A stretch of 64,000 nucleotides of DNA from Ilyonectria destructans (Eukaryota > Ascomycota > Sordariomycetes > Hypocreales > Nectriaceae). This document shows, one piece after another, positions 45,580-56,734 of the stretch. A program made the translations under genes and the position numbers. The stretch is from positions 496,001 through 560,000 of the forward strand of contig JAHEWK010000022.1 of assembly GCA_020740775.1 (NCBI GenBank), in the 5' to 3' direction. The notes under the pieces are model-generated. The model was not told where the DNA came from and did no database searches. It saw nothing but the letters and a program-made list of their open reading frames with translations. How positions within the stretch are numbered: position 1 is the stretch's first letter; the number at the start of each line of letters is the position of its first letter.

Positions 45580-46143
45580 TTGGGCTCCTTGAGAATGCCT
45601 CAAGTCTTCACCATTCCTTGGAGCAGTCCAGTTTGCACCCTCAGGCCTCTACCCACCGTTGCGTACTGCGTCGTTGAAGAAGGGCAGACTCTGCGGCGCG
45701 CACGAACACTTCATCGACCGAGCCAAGCCGACGTGCAGCTACCAGCGATCCTCCAGCCAAAAGTCCCTCTGCACATCGCTACGAGGACCATCTTCGTTAA
45801 GACAGAGAGGGAGTGGCCAAGACGGTGTTTTGTCTGTGTCGGAAAGGTTCTCTCCTTGGCGCCAGATGATGCGGCCCTGGAGGACCCCATCCGCGAGTTT
45901 TACACGGCCGGCGATTTATCTAAGCACTTCCGGCGCAGGCACCTATCCAATCTACGGGACGGCAGTGAGATCCACTGCCAGGTTTGTGAGCTATCGCTAG
46001 ACCACAAGATGCACTTTCAGAATCATGCCATGAGGGTCCATGGACGCATCTTCGAGTGGCACTTTTTAGACATTAGCATAGAATGCAGGATAGAAGAATT
46101 TAAAGCGTATTTAGCAATCAATTTGTATTTCTTTCCATCATGA
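45580..46143 (+). pseudogene. C-terminal C2H2 region of a DUF3435-like (tyrosine recombinase) protein
   Basis: The frame encodes TVAYCVVEEGQ, then EWPRRCFVCVG, FYTAGDLSKHFRRRHLSNL, IHCQVCELSLDHKMHFQNHA and MRVHG, that is, two to three zinc-finger-like Cys/His clusters. This order, a VTAYCxxEE block followed by CFxCxG and a KHF(K/R)RKH finger, is what I know from the C-termini of fungal DUF3435 proteins, the family that includes Starship captain recombinases. The recombinase core with its R-H-R-Y residues is not found upstream, so this is a remnant. The assignment rests on motif memory and could be another C2H2 protein. The frame from about 45655 to TGA is open. Confidence 0.45.
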
Positions 46144-47609
46144 TCCTATTTTCCCTCCTATCTTACAGTACGTGGGTGCTTTGAGAGATGTACGTTTGAA
46201 TCTGGGCACATAGACGGGGTCGGACACCCACCCACTCAAATAGTTAATGGGATTTATTGCTGATGATCTGCGTTGCTACGGGCCCGTTAGGATCGAGAGT
46301 GCCTGGTGCCTCAGGCCGGTCCATCAGGAAATGTCTCGCTGTTTGCGCCTAAATTTGCCGGCAACGTCCTAGGCCTCTGCTAAGTATTGGCATCTTGAAC
46401 TTCCTGATTGATCAAGAATGGCTGCGTCTTCTTGAAATGGTCTGATATGGCTTCCGTGCTTCCAAACGCGCTCAGCTTTGAATTGCGAAGAAGTAGCCTC
46501 CACGTGTTTTTAGTTTCCTCTTCGTCCCTTGACACCTCAATAACAGCGCTTGCCTTTCCCCCGATCCCGCAGGCGAGCCCGATGCCCTCCCATCCCGTCC
46601 ACACCGTAATCCGGCGTAGGTGCAATATTGTGGCAGAATGGTTTACACTAACCTTGAACCAGGCTCAGTCACTTGGATTCTTCCAGTGGGCCATATAGCC
46701 ACACAGAAATGGGGGCTGCCAGAGACGGTATATCGTGCTCAGGCGGCTCAGACGAAGCCCTCCGTAGATGAATCGTGTCTGGTCTTGGGTAGATGTGCTC
46801 CTTGTCGGGCTACCTGACGAAGGTTCTCCAGGCGGGCCACGCTACTTCGGCCGGAAGCAGGTGCTTTCCTTGGCCATCGGAAGTGATCGCGTTGGAAAGG
46901 CGGCTCTAGTAGGAAGCGCGGGATCGGCTTGAGCAAGGTTCAACCGGCCGTCCGACGAGATCCACATCTACCTACTCCGTGGACGATGTCACGACCAAGC
47001 AGTAGTTGGTGGGGAAGCGGCATGGACCGGCCCGAGACCCAATGCTAAGCCAGAGGCTTGTACCTTGACGATTAAGTCCTGAACTGTCGGCTCACAAGTC
47101 GGCCCAGCCAGCTCGAATCAGATTGGAGCATATTTGGTCACATCGTGTACCCTAAGCTAATATCAATATCACCTAAGGCGTCCGGCGCAGCGGCGCCCGA
47201 GATGAATTGACACGAAATAGTCGACTCCGTAGCCGAGGTGCACCCAGCGCAAGAATGCAACCGTTTCCTGATCGCACTCGGGTTCATGCATTACAGAGGG
47301 GGCGGAACAATGCCATACACCGTGTGCTGGCTATCAGGGTTGGTCCTGTCTAGAGGCTGTGGCAGGGTATCATGTGCAAGACTGTCTAGTGTTATGTCCT
47401 CAGCTTCCTGGGAAGTCGTTCCTACATGCAGAGGGCCGCCAGTTCACGCTACCTGTTACGATAATTCCCAATTCGTTACGATACACCGTAGCTTTTACGG
47501 TGTGAATTGTGAAGGAGTGGTTACGTTATGCGACCGAGCTAAATTGGGGCCAGCTCAGTCAGGGCCCATGTGCTCGGACATGGCTTGACATGAGTCTTCA
47601 GTTGAGGCT
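46144..47609. other. No gene seen
   Basis: Low coding potential. A minus-strand frame at 46380-46625 (WEGIGLACGIGGKASAVIEV) looks somewhat protein-like but matches nothing I recognise. Confidence 0.4.
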
Positions 47610-48267
47610 GTGGATACCTTGAACCTGCTGACAGTATTCGTCAGCCACCGAGTGCCACCAGCACCGGGGATCAAGCCGATTGTGACCTCCAGCAATCCGA
47701 AGTGCTGCTGGAAGAAGCAAATATTAGGTCACACTATTTTGTGATTCGACGGTCAGCCCAACAGTTTTCCATCGTATGCCCACGCTGGGCGACCAATCTA
47801 AAGTGTTTGTTGGTCGTACCATGAGGGCGACTTCAAAGCCACCGCCGAGCTGAACCCGTTGATTGGAGACTAGTTTAGAAATCGAGAACTCAACAAAAGG
47901 TGGCGTCAACAATACCACTCACCACCATTCCCTCGATAGCCGCAATTAAAGACTTGCGCACGGCACTCATCCCCGCGCGGCCTCAGCGTCTAGCGCTGCG
48001 ATCTCTTTGATATCCGGTGATCATAAGGGCCTGTCAGCTCAATTGCCGGGGTCGCAAAGCTTCCGTGGGGCATTTACCGAAAACAAACATGTTGCTTCCG
48101 GTGACAATGATGGCCCGCACAGCCTTGTCCGCTGCAGCGAGCGATAGCCTGTCCAGAAAGACTGAGAACAGCTCGCCAGAGAGTGCATTTCGCTTCGTGG
48201 GTCGGTTGAAGGCGAGGACTCGTACTCCTTCGGCGGGAGTGAAGTCACGTATCAATTCTTGACTCAT
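47610..48267 (-). pseudogene. Enoyl-CoA hydratase/isomerase, frameshifted 5' part
   Basis: From the ATG at 48267 the minus strand encodes MSQELIRDFTPAEGVRVLAF, RPTKRNALSGELFSVFLDRL and RAIIVTGS. Later, in shifting frames, come PDIKEIAALDAEAARG, KSLIAAIEGM, LGGGFEVALM, CDLIFAS and FGLLEVTIGLIPGAGGTRWL. These are the crotonase-fold landmarks, including the acyl-CoA oxyanion-hole GGGFE block and the E-x-x-x-G-x-x-PGAGG catalytic region. At least two frameshifts occur (near 47950 and 47690), and sequence after FKVS (about 47620) no longer matches. Intact homologues act in mitochondrial or peroxisomal beta-oxidation. No nearby gene suggests a shared pathway. Confidence 0.7.
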
Positions 48268-49122
48268 AGTGAAGTCCCGGAAGAAGCAATGAAGAAAGAT
48301 AGTGTGTAGAATGCTGAGGGGGCGACCGGAGTCAGCTGAGTTGTGGAGGTTGGAATGGCTAAATTGCCAATTGGAGATAATATTTTGGGGGTACACCAAG
48401 GACCAACTCTTGTCTGCCAGTGTCTGTTGGCTCAAATACTTGTGCGACCCCAAAAATTCGGGCTCAGAATATCGACCAATTGACACACGTAGCAAGGCCA
48501 GACATGTCTTTGACCGACTCGGCATACGACATGTACACGGTTAAGCGCATACAGCCGGCGGCACGCCACGACGCTACGCCACGACGCTGTGTGCTCGACT
48601 TGCCGTCTATTGATTACTAGAGTAGGAAATGCCTATTGGCGATCTGTCTCTGCTTGGGTTGAAGCAGATTGCTATTATGGTTAGTGAAGTCCTGTCTCGG
48701 CGGTGACGGGCGGGGCCGAAAACCACGCCGTCGTACTCCCTCGAACGATTTTGTTTACCCTAGTGTGACCTGTCACAAATGGGCCACAGCGAGCAATCTC
48801 AACCCCTTATTGTCCAACCAAAAACGTCACCAACCCCTCCTTATTCCAGCCATCTCGCTTCATCCGGTTCGTGGCTGAACAGGGCTGCAGGAACTGACGT
48901 TGACAGGCTAGTGAGCCGTGTTGTTCATGGGCACGCCAGCTATCGTCAAGATTACGCTAATTCTAGATGCTGCGCGTCGTCCGAGCGCATCCATGCACGA
49001 TGCTGCAGTTCCCGGCGCTGAAGATGTCTATCAAGTCTTCTTGATTCTGGACTCGTGGGGTTACTGTCACATTCAGTATAAACCAAGATATCACTACGCA
49101 TTAGCGGAGTGATCATTCCCTT
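48268..49122. other. Spacer; possible remnant upstream of the TmpA-like fragment
   Basis: No recognisable gene. Part of it may be the decayed adenylation domain expected before the next fragment, but I see no A-domain core motifs. Confidence 0.4.
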
Positions 49123-50649
49123 TTGCCGCTGGACTCATTCCCCATGACTGTCAATGGAAAAATCGACAAGAAAGCCCTCAGAGCTGGGGATTCCTTGGCT
49201 GAGAAGAGCTCCTCCACCGAGAAGACCTCCACAGAAGTCATTGCTCCTCCTAAGCCTGCGGTCATCAGCCACTCGCAATCCGACTCGGAAGCCACTGTTG
49301 TTGAAGAGAGCATGGACCTTGAAGCGGCGGTTCCTGAAAAGAGGCAAAGTAAACGTATGCGGGGTCTCCGACACCGCATCCTCATTGTGTATCGCCGCTT
49401 GTTCACTCTGGTTGGCATCTTCAATATCGCTGCTGCTCTCGCAATCATTCTCTCTGGTATCCAAAGAGAATGGCTAGGTACAGTTACAGCGATCAACCTC
49501 GCTCTTTCCGTTCTTATTCGACAGGACTTCGTCATCAATGCCCTATATATGATAACGTGTAGTGTACCTAAGTCCTGGTCACTCGCCATCAGATCTCGGT
49601 GCGCCAAGATTTATCACCTTGGTGGCGTTCACTCTGGCACCGCAATCAGCGCCGGTGTCTGGCTCCTCGCTTCCAACGTTGGCGATGTTGTGTGCATTAC
49701 TTCAAAATGCTCCAACTGGGGCCATCAGTCGCTGGCCGCAAATATCATCTCTTGGATGCTTTCGGCTCTCTTCTTCGTTATGTTCCTGATGGCGTATCCA
49801 TTAGTCCGAAAAGCACACCATAATTTGTTCGAGAAAACACATCGCTTTGTTGGATGGGCCATGCTTGGTCTCTTTTGGGCCCAAGTGGTCCTCACCTGCA
49901 ACGACAGCAAGGACTCAAGCACATTTTTGGGCGGCGCCTGTGTGCGGTCAGGCCTCATTCTGGCTCCTCACTGTTGCCACTGCCGAGCATCGCTTTGTCT
50001 TGGGTTTTTCTGCAAAAGGTGCCTGTTCAAGCAGAAGTCCTCTCTGACCACGCCGTTAGACTTCATTTTGACTACACGGTCCCAGTCAATGGGTCGTTTA
50101 CTCGCTTGTCTAAGCGTCCTCTGCTCGAGTGGCATTCCTTTGCCATCATCCCAGCTCCAGAGCCTGCAAATGGTCGCCCCAAAGGCTATTCCCTCGTTGT
50201 CTCGAACGCAGGCGACTGGACCTAAGGCAACGATAAAAGAGGAACCGTCTCATATTTGGACCCGTGGAGTTCCCACTTGCGGCGTTATGCGTATCACTAC
50301 TCTCTTCAACCGTGTTGTCCTGATCGCAACTGGATCTGGCATCGGACCCATATTGGGCCACATTCAAAGTCCTTCTTGCCCGACACAGCTGATTTGGTCA
50401 ACATCTCGACCAGAACAAATGTTTGGAGAGGATCTGTGCAATGTTATCAAGGCCCAGATACCTGACGCAGTTATTCATGACACCGAGAGATTTGGCCGCC
50501 CAGATCTAGTCAAGATGGGGTACAATCTGGTGCAAAGTTTCAAGGCAGAGGCTGTAATTATTATTGCAAACGAGAAGATTACCAAGAAGGTTGTTTATGG
50601 TCTTGAGACTCGGGGTGTTCCTGCATATGGAGCGATTTGGGACAGCTGA
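49123..50649 (+). pseudogene. TmpA-like membrane flavoprotein, C-terminal half, frameshifted
   Basis: It begins with LPLDSFPMTVNGKIDKKALR, the last motif (A10) of an adenylation domain. A linker follows, then membrane helices (LFTLVGIFNIAAALAIILSG, NIISWMLSALFFVMFLMAYP, HRFVGWAMLGLFWAQVVL), an FAD-type region and a C-terminal NAD-binding-like part (VVLIATGSGIGPILGHI, EAVIIIANEKITKKVVYG, VPAYGAIWDS). This architecture is that of TmpA-type proteins, linked to conidiation in Aspergillus. The adenylation domain is absent. Between about 49960 and 50225 the family sequence runs in another frame (FLQKVPVQAEVLSDHAVRL, RPLLEWHSFAI, SNAGDWT), showing a shift near 49980 and a one-base insertion near 50223. 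The product cannot be functional. Confidence 0.65.
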
Positions 50650-51918
50650 GGCGGAGATGGTTTAAATGCTTGATTTGTTGTTACAGAGATCATGATCATG
50701 CGTGATTAAGAATCATACGCAAACGATGACCGGGATGAATCCACCCCCAACTAATTAACGTACATAATAAGCGAACGGATCACTTTCTTCCGCGACATAC
50801 CTCCTCTACTTTCAGGGTTGCAATCCACTCAACTGAATCCATGCGTGGATCCACTGAGTGGATCCACGATCCATTCCACGAGGCTAGTCGGCAGCGACTG
50901 ATACATGGGCACCCAGGTGCCCAAACAGACTGGCGCACCCAGGTGCCCAAATTATATCAGCACCCTTCCCATGCTGACCCCGCGTTCTACCTTCAGCGCG
51001 TTCGCCTCTGATTTCAGTTCCTAACTTAAATCCTTTAAAGAAAACTTCCAGGCGAATTACCTAGGCCTATTTATTATTAAGCCATTCATTCGGTGCAACA
51101 ACGTTGAACGATGTGAAATTCCAGTGCCGCTCTACCTTGCAATATGTGATGGATGTGACGTGGATGCGATAATGATGTGGATGTGTAATTGCTAGTTCTA
51201 ATTTGGGAAGAAACCCCCTCCCTGGTAAACCTCGGACGATAAGAGTGAGAACACAACGAGAATGTCGTACAGTGCACACACCATCTTGAAAGATACACAT
51301 CAAGACCCGCAATCCTACCAAGAATTCTCTATCGTATGAACTCAATGATTTCATCTAGGCTAAGACAAGGACTCTAGATGTAAAATCGAGATTCCACGGG
51401 CCAACCCTTATCCAATAAGAAGGATAACTTTAGCGCTGGCCTTGCCAATATCGCTGGTCCTAATTACATTACACACCCATTCGCAAAGAACTATTACCAG
51501 GATCACGCATGACCCATTCATTTGATATAAAATCGCGCAATCTCGATACCGACAGAGTGGTTACGCTATTTACGGTGGCGAATGGGAGGACACCCCTTGA
51601 TGACGACGGCGACATAACCAACATCGAAAAAAGTACCTACTAGAGGGATTGGATAGCTGCGCCTCTAAACGCCGGCCACACAGCGTCGCATGGGCCTGAA
51701 CCAACATGCAAATTTTAGATAAGTTTGATGGCCGGTGTCCACGAAGCCCAATTTAAACGAAGCTAGTTGCCTCGGTATAAATGCGCGAGAGGGAAGGTCA
51801 GTCAGCAAAGACGAGCTTGCTTATAACCAAAAGTTATCCATAATCGTCCGCTCTACAGTATCCTCCAACAATCGCTTTTCAGGTCCGATTCATTCTTCTT
51901 TCCGGACCATTGCTTATC
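50650..51918. other. No gene; short palindromic repeats
   Basis: Contains repeated TGGATCCAC-type palindromes at 50830-50880 and two copies of GCACCCAGGTGCCC at 50909-50953. No coding sequence is recognised. Confidence 0.5.
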
Positions 51919-52300
51919 ATGTGTTTTTTTGACCAAACTCGGTGGGTTTGTGGATATTTCAAATGGGGGAGATTCCGCAAACAGTGCCCCCAAGAATACC
52001 GTATGGGCGAAACGTGTGGGTTGAAGCTGGTTTATGAAACCTACTCCAACGCTGTGGTTTGCAAAATATGTCAAGAGATAGGGAGAAAAGCACGGAAGGT
52101 TGGCAGGGGCAATGCCAATATCATGAGATGGAAGCAAGAGGGGTGTCGTGAGGCAACCATTGAAGCAACTAAGAGCAGAGATAGAAGATCTTCATGCCAA
52201 AATCCAGCGTCTTCAAAGGGAACATATGAACTACTGTTCTAAGCTTGGGGGGAGTCGACAACGAATTATCAGAGAGCCGCGTCGTATTCAGCGTAAGTAA
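51919..52300 (+). pseudogene. Small cysteine-rich conserved fungal protein, frameshifted
   Basis: From the ATG at 51919: WVCGYFKWGRFRKQCPQEYR, MGETCGLKLVYETY, CKICQEIGRKARKV, then IMRWKQEG. The Cys pattern and WxCG(Y/H)FxWGxF start are shared by many small fungal proteins of unknown function. After TIEATK the expected coiled-coil tail (EIEDLHAKIQRLQREHMNY) continues in another frame to a TAA at 52298-52300. So a one-base shift near 52170 separates the halves; the unshifted frame ends at 52242. The function is unknown and there is no signal peptide. Confidence 0.5.
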
Positions 52301-52558
52301 AAGCTATTTTGCGACACCCTCATTTATTTACAAGCTTATAGCAACCTTAGCTGACAAAACGTCGGATCTCTTCACAACTGGTCATATAAAATCGGCTGGT
52401 CAGAGCTCTACTGTAAGCCGCCAGCCAGAGAACCGTCTCAGCACCTTTACCAACCCCTCAGCTAAGGCATCACTTGATACATATGGTTACGGCCTCAAGC
52501 CACTCATTGGATTGAAATAAATGAAGAGCTCCTATGATTTCCGATTTCCATCTAAGAG

Positions 52559-53600
52559 TTAGATATCCGAGTTGCATTTTTGTCTGCAAAGCTTTACGCT
52601 ACAGTGAGTGTAGTTTGAGATGTCTTTACTGATATTACTATGCAAGAAGTGTGCCATTGTTCTCAATTGAATGGCGAAGAAAGGTGGCTCCCGGTCGGTG
52701 GATGCCTGATGATGACCAGTTTGGGCCGCCGTGTGGGAAGAAGCTAAGTGAGGGAGGATGCGTTGGAGGAGCGCCCAAGATATGCGATCTTCAGCTCGAA
52801 CCCCATAAGTGAACGGGATAGGAATGACGTCTTCACTACTCGGGACCAGGCCGGCTCTAACGCGAAGCTTACTTAGGCGGTATGAGAGTTTGAGGGAGGC
52901 TTGATTGGCATGATTCCCCCGGGTAGAGCCTTCACAATCAGCCAGGTACGAAGGATCTAGGGCCATCTTCTCGACTTGGGGATTCTGAAACGTATATTGT
53001 TTAGCGGCGTCGAATGGAATTTTGATGAGATTGTAGAACTGGCTGTACAGGAGGCCTTCCAGAACCTCTCGGCTCTTGTGTGTGGGCGTGATGGTCATGT
53101 CAACCGCGTCGCGCATCGTGACCCATGGGTACTCGGCTTGGCGGAGGGGGGCGATGCCAGACTTGACTGGCTCGAGCCGGTTTGCTCAACAAGCTTGTGG
53201 CGTTATAATGACGACTCCACGCCTGTCGCTGCCGCCAGAGACGCTTCAGGCAACATCGACGCCAAAGGAGCACATTGGCCTCGGCGACAGACCCAATTCG
53301 AGGGGAATATTGACGGCCAATGTCGACGTATGTAGTACTGGGCTCCAGGAATCTCTCGTCAACGGCGGCGTTCCATTGGTTGCGCCAGTCGCTAATGGTC
53401 TGAGTGATGTCGGGATGCATATAGGCAAGCTTTCAAGTTCTTAGCCCCCATATAGAGTCTTATGCCAGCGAACTGGGGAAACGTCGCTACGCGTGATTGG
53501 ACCCCTTGCCTATATGGCCTTAAGGTGTCTGTGTTGTAGGATATAGGAGAGCGCGTTGCTCCTGCTGCCTTGCCCAAGTAAGTCAGCATTCGCATTCTGC
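52559..53600 (-). pseudogene. Degraded repeat-associated hypothetical protein
   Basis: In changing minus-strand frames: YMHPDITQTISDWRNQWNAA, STTYVDIGRQYSPRIGSVAE, VLLWRRCCLKRLWRQRQ, SREVLEGLLYSQFYNLIKIP and VEKMALDPSYL. The order resembles a large, repetitive fungal hypothetical protein that I have no name for. Frameshifts near 53440 and 53110 and missing parts mark it as a relic. Confidence 0.4.
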
Positions 53601-53735
53601 TCGTCGAGGCACTCAGTCGAGATGCTCTCCTGCCTGAGCGCGCGAGGTGGATTGAGGCGATTCGGCGGCTTTTTGGTATGTACTGAAGGATATTCGAGGT
53701 CTTAGACTGCTGCGGTGATCGCTAGGTAGTAGGAT

Positions 53736-54331
53736 CTAGGTAGTACCAAAGTGCGTGACTGGTCCCTGGGGAGGGAGGTCCTGCATGTACGGGTTGTTCA
53801 TGTGTACCGGTAGTGGCGACAGTATAAGGCCGGGAAGAATACCCAGATGAATGTATCGACCAAGTCCTTGTATTCGTCCTAAGCAATAATTAGGGACATG
53901 ATGTAAGGGTCGTCGTTGCTCTGGAGTTCCCTGCGATGGAGCGTTGGTTTGATGAAAGCTATTGCTCGGAATGTCGATGCTGATATATACATCATCGGTG
54001 TGGTTGAAGATGACATAGGATTGCGGGTACCATTGGATACCTAACTTGGCGACAGCTAGAGAGGAGGGAAAACTACAAATACTGTCGCCGTCGTAGGTCT
54101 TTTGAATGAAGTCATCTGTAAAGGGCTGTGCAAGGCGGTGTCTGGTTGGGAGGCAGAGGCTTGGTGGTGTGCCATCGCTTGAAGATCCTTCAAGAGCGAC
54201 TTGACAAGTTGCTCGGAAATCACGGTAGTGCGAGTGCATGGGCTGTTGCGCATCGTAAGGAGGGTCGCTACTGTGGAGATTCTCGAGTTGAGAGGCATGA
54301 CCGAGAAGATCAGAAGAAGGATCGGTGACAT
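53736..54331 (-). pseudogene. Hypothetical ORF fragment
   Basis: A 167-codon minus-strand frame without an ATG at its start (SLCLPTRHRLAQPFTDDFIQ, then KTYDGDSICSFPSSLAVAKL, VYISIDIPS). It reads like real protein but no family is recognised. The upstream frame to 54331 shows no clear join. Confidence 0.3.
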
Positions 54332-54773
54332 GTGGGAGCGGACGATTTCAAGATGAAGAAAGGAAAGAATGTAAATACAAACTGGGTGCGTGAAGACGCG
54401 TTATATCTTCTTTAATAGAAGATTCGAGAATCAACTCGATGGCGCTGTGGAGAAGAATTCAGGCTTGGCGGCAGAGCCGCCAGCCAAATGGGCCTGACCC
54501 GTTACATATGGGAGCGGATGATGATTATGGTCGTCATTGATCAGTCCATCCAGCCGAACGATAACATCTTCCAGAGAATTGCAGGAGTGGTGACGGCCGG
54601 TGTTGACCAAGCTATTATGATCTGCTTCATGTTCTTCGCTTGAGCAGCTCGGATGTGTTGTCCATTCTTGGGCAAGATACTTTTCGAGTGTAGAGATCGA
54701 TTTTTCAGGAACGGGGGGATTTTGATGATGGTGGTTGATAAATCCGCGATCATCGTCGCATCCATCATCATGG

Positions 54774-54848
54774 TCGTTGTCGTCGTTGTCGTCGTTGTCG
54801 TCGTTGTCGTCGTTGTCGTCGTTGTCGTCGTTGTCGTCGTTGTCGCAT
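54774..54848. repeat. Microsatellite, (GTCGTTGTC)n
   Basis: About eight perfect copies of the 9-bp unit, followed by a short GTC/CGT run to about 54890. The long runs of Val, Ser or Thr codons in all frames here are artefacts of the repeat. Confidence 0.9.
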
Positions 54849-54909
54849 TATGGTCGTTATCGTCGCGTCGTCGTCGTCGTCGCAATCATCAGGTGTAGTT
54901 TGGAATCAG

Positions 54910-55494
54910 CTAAGCTGGCCCAAACTGCGATTCAGGATATCGCTTCGAGGGAGTCGGGATAGATACCTTGGGCTGATGATACTGAGATGTGAAGGTTTTT
55001 CTCAACTGATTGGAGAAGGTCCTGTATCTCCTGGCCACACTGACTCCGTTATTCTTCAGAGCCGGACAATATTGGGATAGTGTATCATATAGCTCATTAT
55101 CCCCCACAGGTAGTGGGCTGTACGGTACTCCGGCCGGGCACGCTTCGGCCTCATTCGGTTCGTCATCGTCGTAGTTGCGGTTGTAGGTGGGCTCGGCCGC
55201 TGGTGGATCCTCGAACGGCGTCGGGATCTGGAGATGAGGCTCTAGGTGGAGGCCAATGACCGGATCCGTAGTCGACGGTATAGCGGGCGGATGAGGTTGA
55301 TAATGGTAATGATGTATAAATTCTGCTTGTTGCGACTCGGTCGGCGCGCGATGGGGGCGGATGGCTTGCTGGTGTTGTCGTTGGTAGTATCGTTGTGATC
55401 GTGCACGCTGCAGAGGACGTTCCCGGGCTACTCGCTCCTCTTCAGACGCTGCTTTTCTGGGTCGACCACGACGTCTCGGGACTGATTGAGACAT
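54910..55494 (-). CDS. AT-hook protein fragment, possibly transposon N-terminus
   Basis: A 194-codon ORF from the ATG at 55494. It starts with a clear AT-hook (PRRRGRPRKA) and an Arg-rich helix (RARSQRYYQRQHQQ), then a Pro-rich linker and SQYCPALKNNGVSVARRYRT. Similar N-termini occur in fungal transposon proteins, including Helitron Rep proteins. The ORF ends at a TAG next to the microsatellite with no further domains. It could be a short gene or a transposon relic. Confidence 0.4.
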   Translation of the reverse strand: MSQSVPRRRGRPRKAASEEERVARERPLQRARSQRYYQRQHQQAIRPHRAPTESQQAEFIHHYHYQPHPPAIPSTTDPVIGLHLEPHLQIPTPFEDPPAAEPTYNRNYDDDEPNEAEACPAGVPYSPLPVGDNELYDTLSQYCPALKNNGVSVARRYRTFSNQLRKTFTSQYHQPKVSIPTPSKRYPESQFGPA

Positions 55495-56734
55495 TGTCTC
55501 GCTTGATCTCTACCATGATCGCACCAAAAAAGGGTTTCATAATAATAAGAGACGCGGAACGCGTAGCCCAGCCATACTTGCAGATTACATAACTGGAGGA
55601 AAAAGCAAAAAGCCACGGCTTCCTTTCAGGATGCCTGCATTCAATAGCATTCGGCATTTTGTATTACCTTTGTGCATTCTCGTTCAAAGTCGTTGAGTAT
55701 AGAGTTTCTTTCCTCTTTTCTTCGAGTTTCATTTCATGGATAGGGTAGTCTTGAAAACGTATTGCGCTCACCCGATCATGATGTCCGGAGGCTTGTACCT
55801 ACTCACTGTGACAGCAAACGTGAGCCGAGCAATCAACCATCGTCGTATTGTGATAACCCCAAGCATTAACCTAGCCGCCCATCAGAAAACACCTTCACCA
55901 TAGGTTCTACGAAAAATGCTACTCCTAGGAGCTTCACAGCTTAACGGAGACACTCCCCGCGCAAGATAACCCTAGGAGTCTATTCTTCCGTCATTTGACT
56001 TAGGGCCCGATGGTAAAGTTTTGACCAGCTGTAGGGTAGTAGCGACGTCGTCTTTCGGCCGAGACACACTTGTATTTCTGTAGCTCAGACTCCGACCCGT
56101 TCGAAAAAACCTACTTAGCTAAGTCATCAGTCGCTGCGCTATACCGAATTGAATTAATCGTGAGCCAAGACTTTTCTGTGGGTCTTACGCTATACCCTTT
56201 TGAATTAATCGTGAGCCAAGACTTCCTTATGTCAGCGACCAACTTGTCAAACTTCAATCCAGTAAATATTCCAAACCACGATAACTTATTCCACAGGATA
56301 GGGAAAAATATGGGACTAGGCTCATTCGATTGCATTTTTCTTGTTCTATTGTCCATATCATTTTTGCTCTGTTCTGAACAACTTTTGTTTTCGGAACTCA
56401 CCCGTCATCCCTAACCCCCATATTCCCATATGAAACTGCCCAGTCCCTACGATCATCCCTCTCTTCTCTTCTAGATCCCAACGAGAATATACACACTCTC
56501 CCATCGCCGCGCCTCGTCTAACCTTTGCCGCCTCGCGTCACCGTTTCATTTCTCTACTCTGCATTCTCCCACTCCCCCTCCCCGTCCGCTCGCTGCCGCC
56601 CTCTTGCCGCCGCCCTCTCGCCACCCTCCGCTCCCAGCTTCCCGCTTCTTTGCGCTGCTGCCTGCTGTTCGCTCCCTCCGCGTCCTCATGCTCTCCGTCT
56701 ACCATACTGATGCGGACAGGAAGACTACGCCACT
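55495..56734. other. Spacer and CT-rich upstream region of the next ORF
   Basis: No gene recognised to 56450. A direct repeat, TTGAATTAATCGTGAGCCAAGACTT, of 25 bp lies at about 56149 and 56201 (key part AATCGTGAGCCAAGACTT). 56450-56700 is a pyrimidine-rich stretch typical of a fungal core promoter. Confidence 0.45.

Noticed and set aside
45580..46143. An intact Starship captain gene
   Set aside because: Only a C-terminal zinc-finger region resembles DUF3435. No tyrosine-recombinase core was found in any frame upstream.
54653..54962. ORFs with long Val, Ser or Thr runs
   Set aside because: They are products of the (GTCGTTGTC)n microsatellite, open in several frames on both strands.
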